64,000 nucleotides of DNA from positions 44,904 through 108,903 of the forward strand of contig JAPKBM010000003.1 in NCBI GenBank assembly GCA_026421205.1, written 5' to 3'. Position numbers and translations under genes: made by a program. Shown piece by piece: positions 26,685 through 34,837 of the stretch (positions are counted from its first letter, which is position 1; the number at the start of each line of letters is the position of its first letter). Below the pieces are notes generated by a model that was not told the DNA's origin, searched no databases, and worked only from the letters and a program-made list of their open reading frames with translations. Origin of the DNA: Planctomycetota bacterium. GTDB lineage: Bacteria > Planctomycetota > UBA1135.

Positions 26685-28417
26685 TGCGCCCGCTCTCCTC
26701 TTTGCGCTTGCAAGGTCCGCGTTCAGAGCCATGGATGATGGTTGGATTAGCATTGTTTGTCGGTGCGGCAAGCGCCGGCTTAGCCGTTTTGTTGCGCTCT
26801 GGTGTCCATCACTTGGCACTTTTTTTGTCCGACGCCCGCGAAAGCCCGCTTGGCTTTTTGATTCCTGCAGGGGGGGCCTTGGTGGGTGTCTTGTTCATTC
26901 GAGTGATCTTCCGTGAGCCAGGGGGCCATGGAGTTCCAGCTGTTTTGGAAGCAGTTTCTCGGCGAGGCGGGTTTCTGCGGCGCCGATCTATTTTTAGCCG
27001 ATTATTGGGCTCTTTAGTGAATGTGGCTTCCGGCGGGTCAGCTGGCCTAGAAGGTCCTGTTGCTTACTCTGCAGCGGCACTGGGAAGTTCGGTCGCTGGT
27101 AGCGCGCGATTAGCAGAACGCCAGCGCATTATTTTGTTGGCCTGTGGAGTTGCCGGTGGCATTGGCGCCATTTTCAACGCACCCTTGGCCGGGATCATTT
27201 TCGCCGCCGAAGTCGTGTTGGCTGAGTTAACGTTGGCCACGGTCATTCCTGTTTCTATTTCGGCTATTGTGGCGACAGAAATCGGCAGGAAAATCTTGGG
27301 AGCCTCGGGCGCCTTTTCGGCGGGGTCCTTGTCGTGGGGAACCGCAGACTTAGGCTTTAGTGCTGTCTTGGGTTTATGTGCAGGTGCTGTCTCGGTGCTC
27401 TTTGTTAAGAGTATTTTCAAAGTGGAGCATATTGCATCAAAGGTTAAGGCACACTCAGTTTGGGGGACCGTTGGCGTTGTAGCGGCTGTGGCCGGCTTGC
27501 TGGTAGGCCTGTTGGGTCTCTTGCATGGTCAGATTCTTGGCGAAGGCTATGGTTTGGTGCAGTCCGCCTTGTCGGGCAATCTTTCCTTGAGCCTGAAGGC
27601 TATTGCAGGTTTGTGGCTGTTGAAAATGTTGGCCACAAGTTTGACGCTTGGGAGTAATGCTCCGGGTGGAATTTTTGCCCCTTCTTTAGTTTTGGGAGCC
27701 CTCCTCGGCTATGGATTCGGTTCATTCTTACAAGATGAATTAGGGATAGTGGGCTTGGCTTCCCCTTCCTTTTTTGCACTTTTAGCCATGGCAGGTTTAG
27801 TGGCAGGAACCATGCAAGCTCCGTTTACGGGAATCTTCCTTGCTTTAGAAACAACCGGTGGCTGGGGGCAAACGCTTCCGCTTATTTTGGTGGCGATGTT
27901 GAGTGCTTTGGTTTCCAAGACCTTTTTGCGCCACTCATTTTACACCTGGGAGTTGGCAGAAAGCGGTCGCCTATTGCGTCCTGGAACAGATCAGCGGATT
28001 TTGGCTGACCTTACGGCGGTTGAAATGTTAGATGAAGAATGTATCTCGGTAGAAATTGGAAAAACACTAGAAGATGTTTCTCATCAGCTGGCGACCACCC
28101 ATCGGAATCACTTTGCCGTGTTGGATGAGGAAAAACGGTTACGGGGGATGTTGGATATTTCTAATCTTCGATCAATTATTTTTGATGCCGACTTGCGGCG
28201 ATTGACAACGGTGGAAACTGTCATGGACTCAAATATTCCGCGGATTTTAACCAGTGATTCTTTATTGCAAGCCATGCAAGTATTTGAAGACTCGGGCGCA
28301 TGGGTTTTGCCCGTGGTTCAATCGGATGGTTTGTTCTGTGGAACTGTGTCAAAGTCAAACTTGTTCGACAACTACCGACGTGAGCTGATTGTTCAAACGG
28401 CGGATCGCGGGGAATAG
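26684..28417 (+). CDS. clcA: ClC chloride channel/H+ exchanger with two CBS domains
   Basis: 577 residues with ten or more membrane helices. ClC filter motifs are present: GGSAGLEGPVAYSAAALG (holding the gating glutamate), PLAGIIFAAEV and NAPGGIFAPSLVLGALLG. After about residue 445 come two CBS domains (VEMLDEECISVEIG; VETVMDSNIPRILT, VVQSDGLFCGTVS), which in related channels bind adenine nucleotides. It is translated with the upstream HTH-EIIA protein. The presence of the gating Glu fits an exchanger rather than a pure channel, but transport mode cannot be settled from sequence. Confidence 0.92.
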   Translation: MRPLSSLRLQGPRSEPWMMVGLALFVGAASAGLAVLLRSGVHHLALFLSDARESPLGFLIPAGGALVGVLFIRVIFREPGGHGVPAVLEAVSRRGGFLRRRSIFSRLLGSLVNVASGGSAGLEGPVAYSAAALGSSVAGSARLAERQRIILLACGVAGGIGAIFNAPLAGIIFAAEVVLAELTLATVIPVSISAIVATEIGRKILGASGAFSAGSLSWGTADLGFSAVLGLCAGAVSVLFVKSIFKVEHIASKVKAHSVWGTVGVVAAVAGLLVGLLGLLHGQILGEGYGLVQSALSGNLSLSLKAIAGLWLLKMLATSLTLGSNAPGGIFAPSLVLGALLGYGFGSFLQDELGIVGLASPSFFALLAMAGLVAGTMQAPFTGIFLALETTGGWGQTLPLILVAMLSALVSKTFLRHSFYTWELAESGRLLRPGTDQRILADLTAVEMLDEECISVEIGKTLEDVSHQLATTHRNHFAVLDEEKRLRGMLDISNLRSIIFDADLRRLTTVETVMDSNIPRILTSDSLLQAMQVFEDSGAWVLPVVQSDGLFCGTVSKSNLFDNYRRELIVQTADRGE

Positions 28418-28466
28418 GTCTGTCCTTGTTAACGAATAAAATGGTTCAAGCGTTCCAGTTGTCCGA

Positions 28467-28538
28467 ATGATCCCTTTTGTAAATTTGGTCTTCGCTTTTG
28501 TCCCCATAGCCATTGTCCTGGGGATTTCCTGGAAATAG
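28467..28538 (+). CDS. Possible 23-residue hydrophobic small protein
   Basis: A short ATG-to-TAG frame encodes a single membrane-like helix (core FVPIAIVLGISW). It follows a nine-codon frame at 28441 whose TGA overlaps its ATG (ATGA), like the coupled genes elsewhere in the window. Its end runs into the terminator stem. No family is recognised and no good -10 box is placed before it. It may be a real small membrane peptide, the remnant of a permease gene, or chance. Confidence 0.25.
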   Translation: MIPFVNLVFAFVPIAIVLGISWK

Positions 28539-28574
28539 CCGTTGAGATACCGAGACTCTCTTTAGGCTATTTTT
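28533..28574 (+). terminator. Probable intrinsic terminator downstream of clcA
   Basis: AAATAGCC (28533-28540) pairs perfectly with GGCTATTT (28565-28572). The 24-nt loop contains a small GAGA/TCTC stem, and the T-run continues to 28574. It lies in the 208-bp convergent gap between clcA and mqnC, which holds nothing else recognised apart from the small frame at 28467. Confidence 0.55.
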
Positions 28575-28625
28575 CGAATGTTCCTCGGCGAGCGTGAACA
28601 GCTTTGTAGGACTTCCCTGTATCGT

Positions 28626-29708
28626 TCAGACTAAATCGTACGCCTGATTGCGTCGGGCTGGGGTAAATCCTGCATTGACAATCTGATTTTCAATGTCCTC
28701 GATCCCAATGAGTTCAAAGCATCCTGCGGCAGAAACCACATTTTCTTCTAGCATGGCTGAGCCAAAGTCATTGCAGCCTAAATGCAAAGATAGTGCTGCT
28801 GCGTCAGAGCCTTGGGTTACAAAGCTGGCCTGGACATTGTCGAAGTTGTCGAGGAAAATTCTGGCAACAGCCGTGGTCCTAAAGTAATCCGCATGTGTGG
28901 CTTTGTGCCATCCTTTTGCTGAAAGTTCCTCTCCTAAGGGATTTCCACCTGGCTGGAAGGTCCAGCCAATAAAAGCGGTGAAGCCTTGGGTGCGGTCTTG
29001 AACTTCTCGAATCCTTTGTAGGTGTTCCAGGCGGTCAACTGGCGTGTCCACATGCCCAAACATCATGGTTGCGGTGGTCAGCATTCCTAAAGAATGCGCT
29101 TCTTCCATAATATTCAACCAGGTATTTGAGTCCGCTTTTCTGGGTGCAATGATTTGACGAACACGTTCCGTCAAAATTTCCGCGCCACCGCCCGGCATGG
29201 ATTTCATTCCAGCCTTTTGCAGTCTTGTTAATACATCCAGGGTATCTATTTTGCTGACTTTGGAAAGGTGGAGAATTTCCGGTGGAGACATTGCGTGCAA
29301 ATGAAGGTCGGGCCACTTGATTAAGATAGCCTGAAATAATTCTTCAAACCACGCTACGCCTAATGTGGGGTGGTGACCGTTTTGCAAAAGTATTTGTATG
29401 CCGCCGAGGTCCACCGTTTCTTGAATTTTTTCAAAAATAGCAGCTTGGCTGAGTACATAGCCTTTTTCTTCATCTTTTGGTTTTGCATAAAAGGAACAAA
29501 ACGTACAGTCTGCGACACAAATATTCGTGGGATTAATATTTCGATCCACGATGTATGTCACTTGACCTTCCGGGTGTTTCTTTCGTCGGATGTCGTCGGC
29601 TAAAAAAGCTAGTGTGGCCAAATTTGCATTTTCATGCAGAAATAACCCCTCTGTCACGGAGATACGGCCTCCTTGGAGGATCTTTTCGGCGAGGGTGGAG
29701 ACGTCCAT
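28626..29708 (-). CDS. mqnC: Cyclic dehypoxanthinyl futalosine synthase (radical SAM)
   Basis: 360 residues. MqnC cyclises dehypoxanthine futalosine in menaquinone synthesis. The radical SAM cluster is C-x3-C-x2-C in CVADCTFC after YIVDRNINPTN. Other family segments are ILLQNGHHPTLGVAWFEEL, SMPGGGAEILTERVRQ and CNDFGSAMLEENVVSAAG. The last of these distinguishes it from MqnE. It follows algH by 9 nt. A TAAACT box that runs into the algH stop codon lies 6 nt before its ATG, so it may have its own start of transcription. Confidence 0.93.
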   Translation of the reverse strand: MDVSTLAEKILQGGRISVTEGLFLHENANLATLAFLADDIRRKKHPEGQVTYIVDRNINPTNICVADCTFCSFYAKPKDEEKGYVLSQAAIFEKIQETVDLGGIQILLQNGHHPTLGVAWFEELFQAILIKWPDLHLHAMSPPEILHLSKVSKIDTLDVLTRLQKAGMKSMPGGGAEILTERVRQIIAPRKADSNTWLNIMEEAHSLGMLTTATMMFGHVDTPVDRLEHLQRIREVQDRTQGFTAFIGWTFQPGGNPLGEELSAKGWHKATHADYFRTTAVARIFLDNFDNVQASFVTQGSDAAALSLHLGCNDFGSAMLEENVVSAAGCFELIGIEDIENQIVNAGFTPARRNQAYDLV

Positions 29709-29714
29709 TCTTGA

Positions 29715-29720
29715 AGTTTA
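29715..29720 (-). promoter_or_regulatory. -10 box (TAAACT), mqnC
   Basis: TAAACT ends 6 nt before the mqnC ATG at 29708 and overlaps the algH stop codon. Confidence 0.5.
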
Positions 29721-30269
29721 GTTCATGCTGGGGTCATCCGGAAGATGTTTTAGCCACGAAAGGGATGGGGACGTTTTGGCAATGAGGTGATGCCAGAGCC
29801 GCTCGGGTGGCGTTTCAAAAACGCAGGATGGGGTCGCTGGGGTCAAGTGCCATCCATCCTGGTCTAATTCAGCTTCAAGTTGACCCGATTCCCATCCCGC
29901 ATAACCTACGAAAAAGCGTAAATGTTCTCCCATCGTTTGCAACACAATCAAACTATCCAATTCTGCGCCGAAGGTGAGCCCATGCATGACTTCCTGTGCT
30001 AAGGAATCACTAGGCTCTCCGCTATGTAGGGCGTGAAGCTGTTCTTGGCCAACGGGTCCGCCCCAACTTAAAGGTGCGGAAAGAGTCCCCCATGCACCGG
30101 GGTTTTCGAGCACGTCTTTGATTTGTAGATCAATCGGACGGTTGAGGACGAGTCCTACGGCGCCTTTGGGTCCTGTTTCGCAAAGTAATACCACCGTTCC
30201 CGCAAAAGTCGAGTCCAGCATGTTTGGAGATGCTAATAGGAATGTGCCGGGGGGAGGGGTGTCGGCCAA
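29718..30269 (-). CDS. algH: AlgH/YqgE family protein (UPF0301)
   Basis: 183 residues with the family pattern PPGTFLLASPNMLDSTFAGTVVLLCE, GAVGLVLNRPI, PLSWGGPVGQEQLHALH and a C-terminal RLWHHLIAK. A cytoplasmic alpha/beta protein. In Pseudomonas it was linked to regulation of alginate genes, but its molecular role is not settled. It lies 2 nt downstream of the TMTC-like gene and just before mqnC in a minus-strand operon. Confidence 0.93.
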   Translation of the reverse strand: MADTPPPGTFLLASPNMLDSTFAGTVVLLCETGPKGAVGLVLNRPIDLQIKDVLENPGAWGTLSAPLSWGGPVGQEQLHALHSGEPSDSLAQEVMHGLTFGAELDSLIVLQTMGEHLRFFVGYAGWESGQLEAELDQDGWHLTPATPSCVFETPPERLWHHLIAKTSPSLSWLKHLPDDPSMN

Positions 30270-30271
30270 AA

Positions 30272-32155
30272 TTATGGAGTTTGTTTGCGGAGCTCTTCAA
30301 TAGCCTCGCGGAAATCAAAGGCCATTGGGCTTTCAGGAAAGACCCGCAGATGTTGCTCTAAGGCTTGGCGCGCAAAATGGAATCTCCCAAGGCTTGCGTG
30401 AACTTCAGCAAGGCTTCGAGCAAACTCTGCGTTTTCTGGGGAGTGCTGGAAGGCGCGTTCCAGAAAGGGGAGGGCTTCTTCATATCGGCCGAGGAATGCC
30501 AAGCACATCCCCTGGCCTTGAACTGCAACAATTAAGGTGCGGCGCAGTTCTTCGGCTTTTGAGTAATAAGTGAGAGCTTTCTCCCAAAGCTCTTCGGCTT
30601 TGACGCGGTTTCCTTCTTGTCCATGTATCTCGCCCCGCCGCGTCAGACAGTTGGCGTAGCCAATGCGGGCATAGGGAGATTCTGGATAACCTTTGAGCGT
30701 GGTTTTGTAAACCATTTCCGCTTGCTCAAAGTCTCCTGCTAAAAAGAGAGCATCGCCCTGCCCAGAGTTTGCCCCCTCACGATCCACACGCAAGACCATC
30801 CATTCCGCACTATTTACGGCAAGTGCTTTTTGATAAAGCTGTAAAGCCGCAAGAGATTCTTGAATGCGCGTGGAGGTACTCGGAATGGATACTTGGGCTT
30901 TTTCAAGATGAACTCGAGCCGCACCCATCCAGGAAGTCATGGATTCGGGGGAAGCTTCACAGGCCCAATTGAAAAACACCTTTTCCGTGGACCATTTTGG
31001 TGTATTGGCCAAGGTAGATGTTCCATTCAATACAAGTAGGAGCGTAAAAATAAGTGTGGTAGCATGACCAGGGGCGCGTCGGCCGAAAAAAAAGTGCGCA
31101 AGGAGAAGAGAAAAACCAGCACTTGCTAAGTAGAGATAGCGTTCTTGAAAGGGGTACGCGCCAAGCAGTTTAGTGTTGAGCACTGGCAAGAGCGAGAAGA
31201 ACAAAAGTCCGATAGCGACTCGAACGAGAGGATTCGATTTCCCATGCTTCCACCAAACGAAGGCGGCGCCAAAAAGCAAAATCCCGCCACCGAGAGCGGG
31301 GCCCCAGATTTCAAAATCCATCGGTGTGGCTGCAACACGAATGGTGGGGAAAGGTGCGTGCGGCCATGGCCACAAAAGAAAGGCAATGGATTGAAAAATA
31401 AGACCGAACGAAATTAGGGTCAGATGGAGAGTGCTGAGGCCAAACTGGGTTCCAGAGATATTCAATCCCGCCCATGGGGATTCAAAGGCCCAGGCCCGGA
31501 GAGTCCAAACCAAAAGTGCTGCAACCGCACAAGGGGCAAGCTGCAAGAGCCATCTTTGGCGGGCTTGTCGGAGTGTGTCAAAAAGAAAAAGGAAGGCCAC
31601 GCCGATGGCCGCTTCCTTGGAGAGCATGGCAAGGCCAAGCCAGAATGCTGCTTTGAAATAGTGAGGCCGGAGCCATGCGCGGAGAGCGAGGAGTCCAAAG
31701 AAAGTGGCCAGGAGATCGGGGAGGGCGGAAATCCATGCGACGGCCTCAACGTGCACACCATGCAGGGCAAAAAGAGTTCCTGCGGCAATGGCTACGCGCC
31801 GGGGCCATTGGAGCTGCAGGGCAAGTCCGGTGACGAGAAGCGTGCAGGCTAAGTGGAGGAGAAGCGAAGTGGCATGAAAGGGCGCCGGGGATCCACCACC
31901 GATTTGATTAAGGATGACGAGGAGCGCGCCGCCGATGGGGCGGTAATAACTCGTCCAATTCCGTTCATCTCCGGTGATGCGCCAATAGGGAAGGCGGAAG
32001 GCTTCGGTGATGCTCGCCCAAGAATCCATGAAGGGATTTTCTTTGATGAGTGTGATGTCGTCGTATACAAAATCTGCGCCCAAAATGTTGGCGAAGATGG
32101 CAACGGCGCAAAGGCCGGGCAGGAAGAAGGGATGTTTTAGGAGGCCGGAATCCAT
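30272..32155 (-). CDS. TMTC-like membrane protein with TPR repeats
   Basis: 627 residues: about eleven membrane helices to roughly residue 390, then TPR repeats to about 620 (YSKAEELRRTLIV, YEEALPFLERAFQHSPENAEFARSLAEVHASLGR, ARQALEQHLRVFPESP). The first loop holds LGADFVYDDITLIKENP, with the DD motif of TMTC-type O-mannosyltransferases and other GT-C enzymes, and HGVHVEAVAWISALPDLLA is also characteristic. Probably transfers a sugar to exported proteins; specificity unknown. The gene overlaps the end of the decayed gene at 32137-32645 by 19 nt. Confidence 0.85.
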   Translation of the reverse strand: MDSGLLKHPFFLPGLCAVAIFANILGADFVYDDITLIKENPFMDSWASITEAFRLPYWRITGDERNWTSYYRPIGGALLVILNQIGGGSPAPFHATSLLLHLACTLLVTGLALQLQWPRRVAIAAGTLFALHGVHVEAVAWISALPDLLATFFGLLALRAWLRPHYFKAAFWLGLAMLSKEAAIGVAFLFLFDTLRQARQRWLLQLAPCAVAALLVWTLRAWAFESPWAGLNISGTQFGLSTLHLTLISFGLIFQSIAFLLWPWPHAPFPTIRVAATPMDFEIWGPALGGGILLFGAAFVWWKHGKSNPLVRVAIGLLFFSLLPVLNTKLLGAYPFQERYLYLASAGFSLLLAHFFFGRRAPGHATTLIFTLLLVLNGTSTLANTPKWSTEKVFFNWACEASPESMTSWMGAARVHLEKAQVSIPSTSTRIQESLAALQLYQKALAVNSAEWMVLRVDREGANSGQGDALFLAGDFEQAEMVYKTTLKGYPESPYARIGYANCLTRRGEIHGQEGNRVKAEELWEKALTYYSKAEELRRTLIVAVQGQGMCLAFLGRYEEALPFLERAFQHSPENAEFARSLAEVHASLGRFHFARQALEQHLRVFPESPMAFDFREAIEELRKQTP

Positions 32156-32645
32156 GGGAGGAGGCGGTCGGGGTCGAAGAGGACCTCGGTAGGTGAAAAA
32201 GGAAGCTCTATGTTGAGGGTGATTTCAGCAGAGTCAAAGGAAAATATCTGTCGGACCTGTTGGCCCTGGTTGCCAAGGAAAGCAACTTCGCCGGCCATCG
32301 GGTGCCATCCTTTTTCTCGCTTTCCAATATGAGGGATATCCGCGGAATTGTGCTGGCGTGGACCCAAACTTGAAAGGAAGTATGGATATCTTGGGATGTA
32401 GAGGCTGCGAGGGCATTTTCGAAATTCTGTGTATTGGCATTGGCACCGCCGAATTGATGGAGATGATTTCGCGCAGCCTTGAGAAGGAATTCTCTTCCTA
32501 TCCACTGGCGTATCGGATCAAGTCGCAGATGGAGTGCGTAGTGCTGAATATCAAGGTCGGAGTTCCCTTGGTTGGGAAGATGAGGGTCCGGCAAGAGAGC
32601 CGTGGCGTCTTGTGGCAAGAAAGCGAGGAGGATGATGGGAAGCAT
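32137..32645 (-). pseudogene. Decayed gene, possibly an M1-type aminopeptidase remnant
   Basis: Two reading frames share this stretch. From 32645 the first gives a signal-like start (MLPIILLAFLP) and DLDIQHYALHLRLDP, which resembles the first strands of the N-terminal domain of M1 aminopeptidases, then loses sense and stops at 32208. A second frame ending at 32137 reads IFSFDSAEITLNIELPFSP and TEVLFDPDRLLPW, which resembles the last strands of such proteins (...V-x-L/F-DPD-x-x-LL). The catalytic HExxH core is absent. I read it as a gene with a large internal deletion and at least one frameshift. Its end still overlaps the next gene's start by 19 nt. Alternative: an unrelated short gene in the first frame. 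Confidence 0.45.
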
Positions 32646-32669
32646 GCTGAATTCAGGAGCCGACTAGTT

Positions 32670-32675
32670 TACGCT
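32670..32675 (+). promoter_or_regulatory. -10 box (TACGCT), ddl
   Basis: TACGCT ends 7 nt before the ddl ATG at 32683. Confidence 0.45.
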
Positions 32676-32682
32676 TTAGGAC

Positions 32683-33708
32683 ATGACCGCTGCCCCTCCA
32701 TTGCGCGTGGCTCTTCTTTTTGGAGGGCCGTCGGCAGAACACGAAATCTCTTTACGCAGCGCACGTGCGGTGGCGCACCATTTGGATGATAAAAGCTATG
32801 AGGCTGTCCTGTGTGGGATTACTCAGGGGGGTGGCTGGCTTTCCGAGGAGGCGTCGGCTCGGCTTTTGGCGGGAGAAAATCCCGGAGAAGAAGGTACCCG
32901 CCCGATTTTGCCGGATGTGGATTGTGTTTTTCCGGTGCTTCACGGCCCCTACGGGGAAGATGGAAAAGTGCAGGGCTGGCTGCAAATGCTCAACGTTCCC
33001 TTCGTGGGTTCGGCGGCGAAAGGCTCCGTCCTCGGCATGGACAAATCTTTGACGAAGCATATGCTGAGAACCGAGGGTGTGTTGGTTGCCAGTTGGACAG
33101 ACGTATTTTATCGTGATTTTGAAGAAAACCCCGAAGGCGTTGCGAAGCGCGTCGGCGAAGAGCGAGGCTTTCCTTGTTTCGTGAAGCCCGTGAGTCAGGG
33201 GTCAAGTGTGGGGATTTCGCGTGCAGCCAATGAAGCCGAATTGCGGACGGCGTTGGAACTGGCTTTGAAGTACGGTCGTTATGCGATGGTGGAGCCAGAA
33301 ATTAAAGGTCGTGAGCTTGAGGTTGCCGTGTTGGGCGGGGAAGATCCGGTGGTTACAGTGCCAGGAGAAGTTCGGCCCGAAGAGTGGTACACCTATGAAG
33401 CAAAGTATGAAGATGACACAGCCGACCTTCTTGTGCCGGCTCTAGAGATTCATCCGAATCTTGTGAAGGGAATTCAAGATATTGCATTGAACGTGTTTCG
33501 CATCTTGCACCTTCGTGGGCTGGCGCGGGTGGATTTCTTTTTGGAAAAATCTACCGGTCGTGTTTATGTGAATGAAGTCAATACCATGCCCGGCTTCACG
33601 GACATCTCCATGTATCCTCAGTTGATGGAACATACGGGGATTCCTTTTCCAGAATTACTCCACCGGCTCATTGATCATGCCATTAACGAAGACCACGAAT
33701 GCTCTTGA
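32683..33708 (+). CDS. ddl: D-alanine--D-alanine ligase
   Basis: A 341-residue ATP-grasp enzyme making D-Ala-D-Ala for peptidoglycan. The N-terminus RVALLFGGPSAEHEISLRSA, the loop VFPVLHGPYGEDGKVQGWLQ, the ATP-grasp segment CFVKPVSQGSSVGISR and the C-terminal metal site YVNEVNTMPGFTDISMYP are all present, and length is normal. The residue before the final TMPG motif is Asn, as in active ligases. It is followed after 1 nt by a small membrane-protein gene. Its presence with murD shows a peptidoglycan-making organism. Confidence 0.95.
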   Translation: MTAAPPLRVALLFGGPSAEHEISLRSARAVAHHLDDKSYEAVLCGITQGGGWLSEEASARLLAGENPGEEGTRPILPDVDCVFPVLHGPYGEDGKVQGWLQMLNVPFVGSAAKGSVLGMDKSLTKHMLRTEGVLVASWTDVFYRDFEENPEGVAKRVGEERGFPCFVKPVSQGSSVGISRAANEAELRTALELALKYGRYAMVEPEIKGRELEVAVLGGEDPVVTVPGEVRPEEWYTYEAKYEDDTADLLVPALEIHPNLVKGIQDIALNVFRILHLRGLARVDFFLEKSTGRVYVNEVNTMPGFTDISMYPQLMEHTGIPFPELLHRLIDHAINEDHECS

Positions 33709-33709
33709 A

Positions 33710-33952
33710 ATGAAATCTCACGTCCTTTATCCCAGCGCTGCGCTTTTCGTCAAACTTTCAAAGTTTGTTGCGATGTCAGTTTTCCTACTGACTTTTTGGC
33801 CAATGGTTGCCTTGGGTGCGTCCGCGGGCATGATGGCTTTGTCTTTTGCACTGAGCGTTTGGTACGCGTTTATGGTTTTAGTGGCCGGAGACTTGGTCAG
33901 CGTATTGCTTCAGTTGGAGCAGAACACGCGGAAGTCCAGCAACTCTGTTTAA
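33710..33952 (+). CDS. Small two-helix membrane protein
   Basis: 80 residues from the ATG at 33710, one base after the ddl stop. Two hydrophobic segments (about 13-40 and 44-62) are followed by a short polar tail (EQNTRKSSNSV). No motif is recognised. It is probably translated with ddl; the last 56 nt overlap the convergent arginine-deiminase-fold gene. Function unknown. Confidence 0.5.
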   Translation: MKSHVLYPSAALFVKLSKFVAMSVFLLTFWPMVALGASAGMMALSFALSVWYAFMVLVAGDLVSVLLQLEQNTRKSSNSV

Positions 33953-34835
33953 GGCAGAACACGGAACCACCGGAAAGGCGGAATTGTGATGTTTCCAGCG
34001 GAATGGGTTGAAATCCATGTTCGTAGAGCAGTCGTTCAGTTTGAGGGCATCCGCTCTGCAGAAGCACGTGCTTCTGATCTGGGCAATGAGCATTGCCGGC
34101 AAAGCGAAGACTTTCTTCGTGGGGAAGTGCAATGGCATGGGGGAATGCTTTTTGAAGGAGTTTTATGCCGTCGGCGGTAAAAGCTTCGGGTGCATAGAGC
34201 GCGGTGGTTTCGTTGATTGGAGCGAGCGCGGTATCCAAGTGATAGAAATCTGGATTAGGGAGTGAGTAATAGCAGAGAGTGAGTGTTGGGTGGGTTTTGG
34301 CAAGGTGCTCCCATGCAGCGCGGGAAGATCGGGCGCCGAAGCCGGCGTGGAGAAGAAAGCGATTTGGATGAAGAAGCCCGTCACCGCAGCCCTCAAATTT
34401 TGAGACGGATTCCGGCATCGTTCGAATCCGGCACTGTTGATTTTCAAAAAATTTCCGGTGAATATCGACCTCGTCCGCTCGACTAGGGTGTGCCATCTTG
34501 GCCAACCAAACTTCATGGGTTCCGTCGGGGAGAGGAAGAACCATGCTTGGGTTCGCTGTAAAGCATGCATCAGGAAGGCCCGGTTGCGCAGGAAGAATCG
34601 CCGTGGCAATGCCGATGGACTCATAGGCGTTTTTAAGTGCCAACCATTCTTTACGGGCTTTGAATGGGTCAATTCGGTGAAGGGCGCCATCGGCCGACGT
34701 CATGTGTGCGTTGGTGGCGCGTTCAATTTGAAAGAAAGCAGGGTCACCTAGGAGTACCCCCAAGAGGGGTTTAATTTTTGGAATATCTCGGACCGGTTGG
34801 TGCCAGAATTGCGCTTGATTGACTTCGGGCGGCAT
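33897..34835 (-). CDS. Arginine deiminase/amidinotransferase-superfamily hydrolase
   Basis: 312 residues of the guanidino-group-modifying fold. Family segments in order: PDACFTANPSMVL (about 88-100), FEGCGDGLL (acidic substrate-binding loop), FYHLDTALAPI (catalytic His) and RLSGGSVFCLKQ with the nucleophilic Cys near the C-terminus. Such enzymes hydrolyse arginine, dimethylarginine or citrulline; which one cannot be read from sequence. It starts 2 nt after the stop of the PpiC/SurA-like gene, so the two form an operon, and it ends inside the convergent small membrane-protein gene. Confidence 0.8.
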   Translation of the reverse strand: MPPEVNQAQFWHQPVRDIPKIKPLLGVLLGDPAFFQIERATNAHMTSADGALHRIDPFKARKEWLALKNAYESIGIATAILPAQPGLPDACFTANPSMVLPLPDGTHEVWLAKMAHPSRADEVDIHRKFFENQQCRIRTMPESVSKFEGCGDGLLHPNRFLLHAGFGARSSRAAWEHLAKTHPTLTLCYYSLPNPDFYHLDTALAPINETTALYAPEAFTADGIKLLQKAFPHAIALPHEESLRFAGNAHCPDQKHVLLQSGCPQTERLLYEHGFQPIPLETSQFRLSGGSVFCLKQSCWTSACSAPTEAIR

Positions 34836-34837
34836 GG

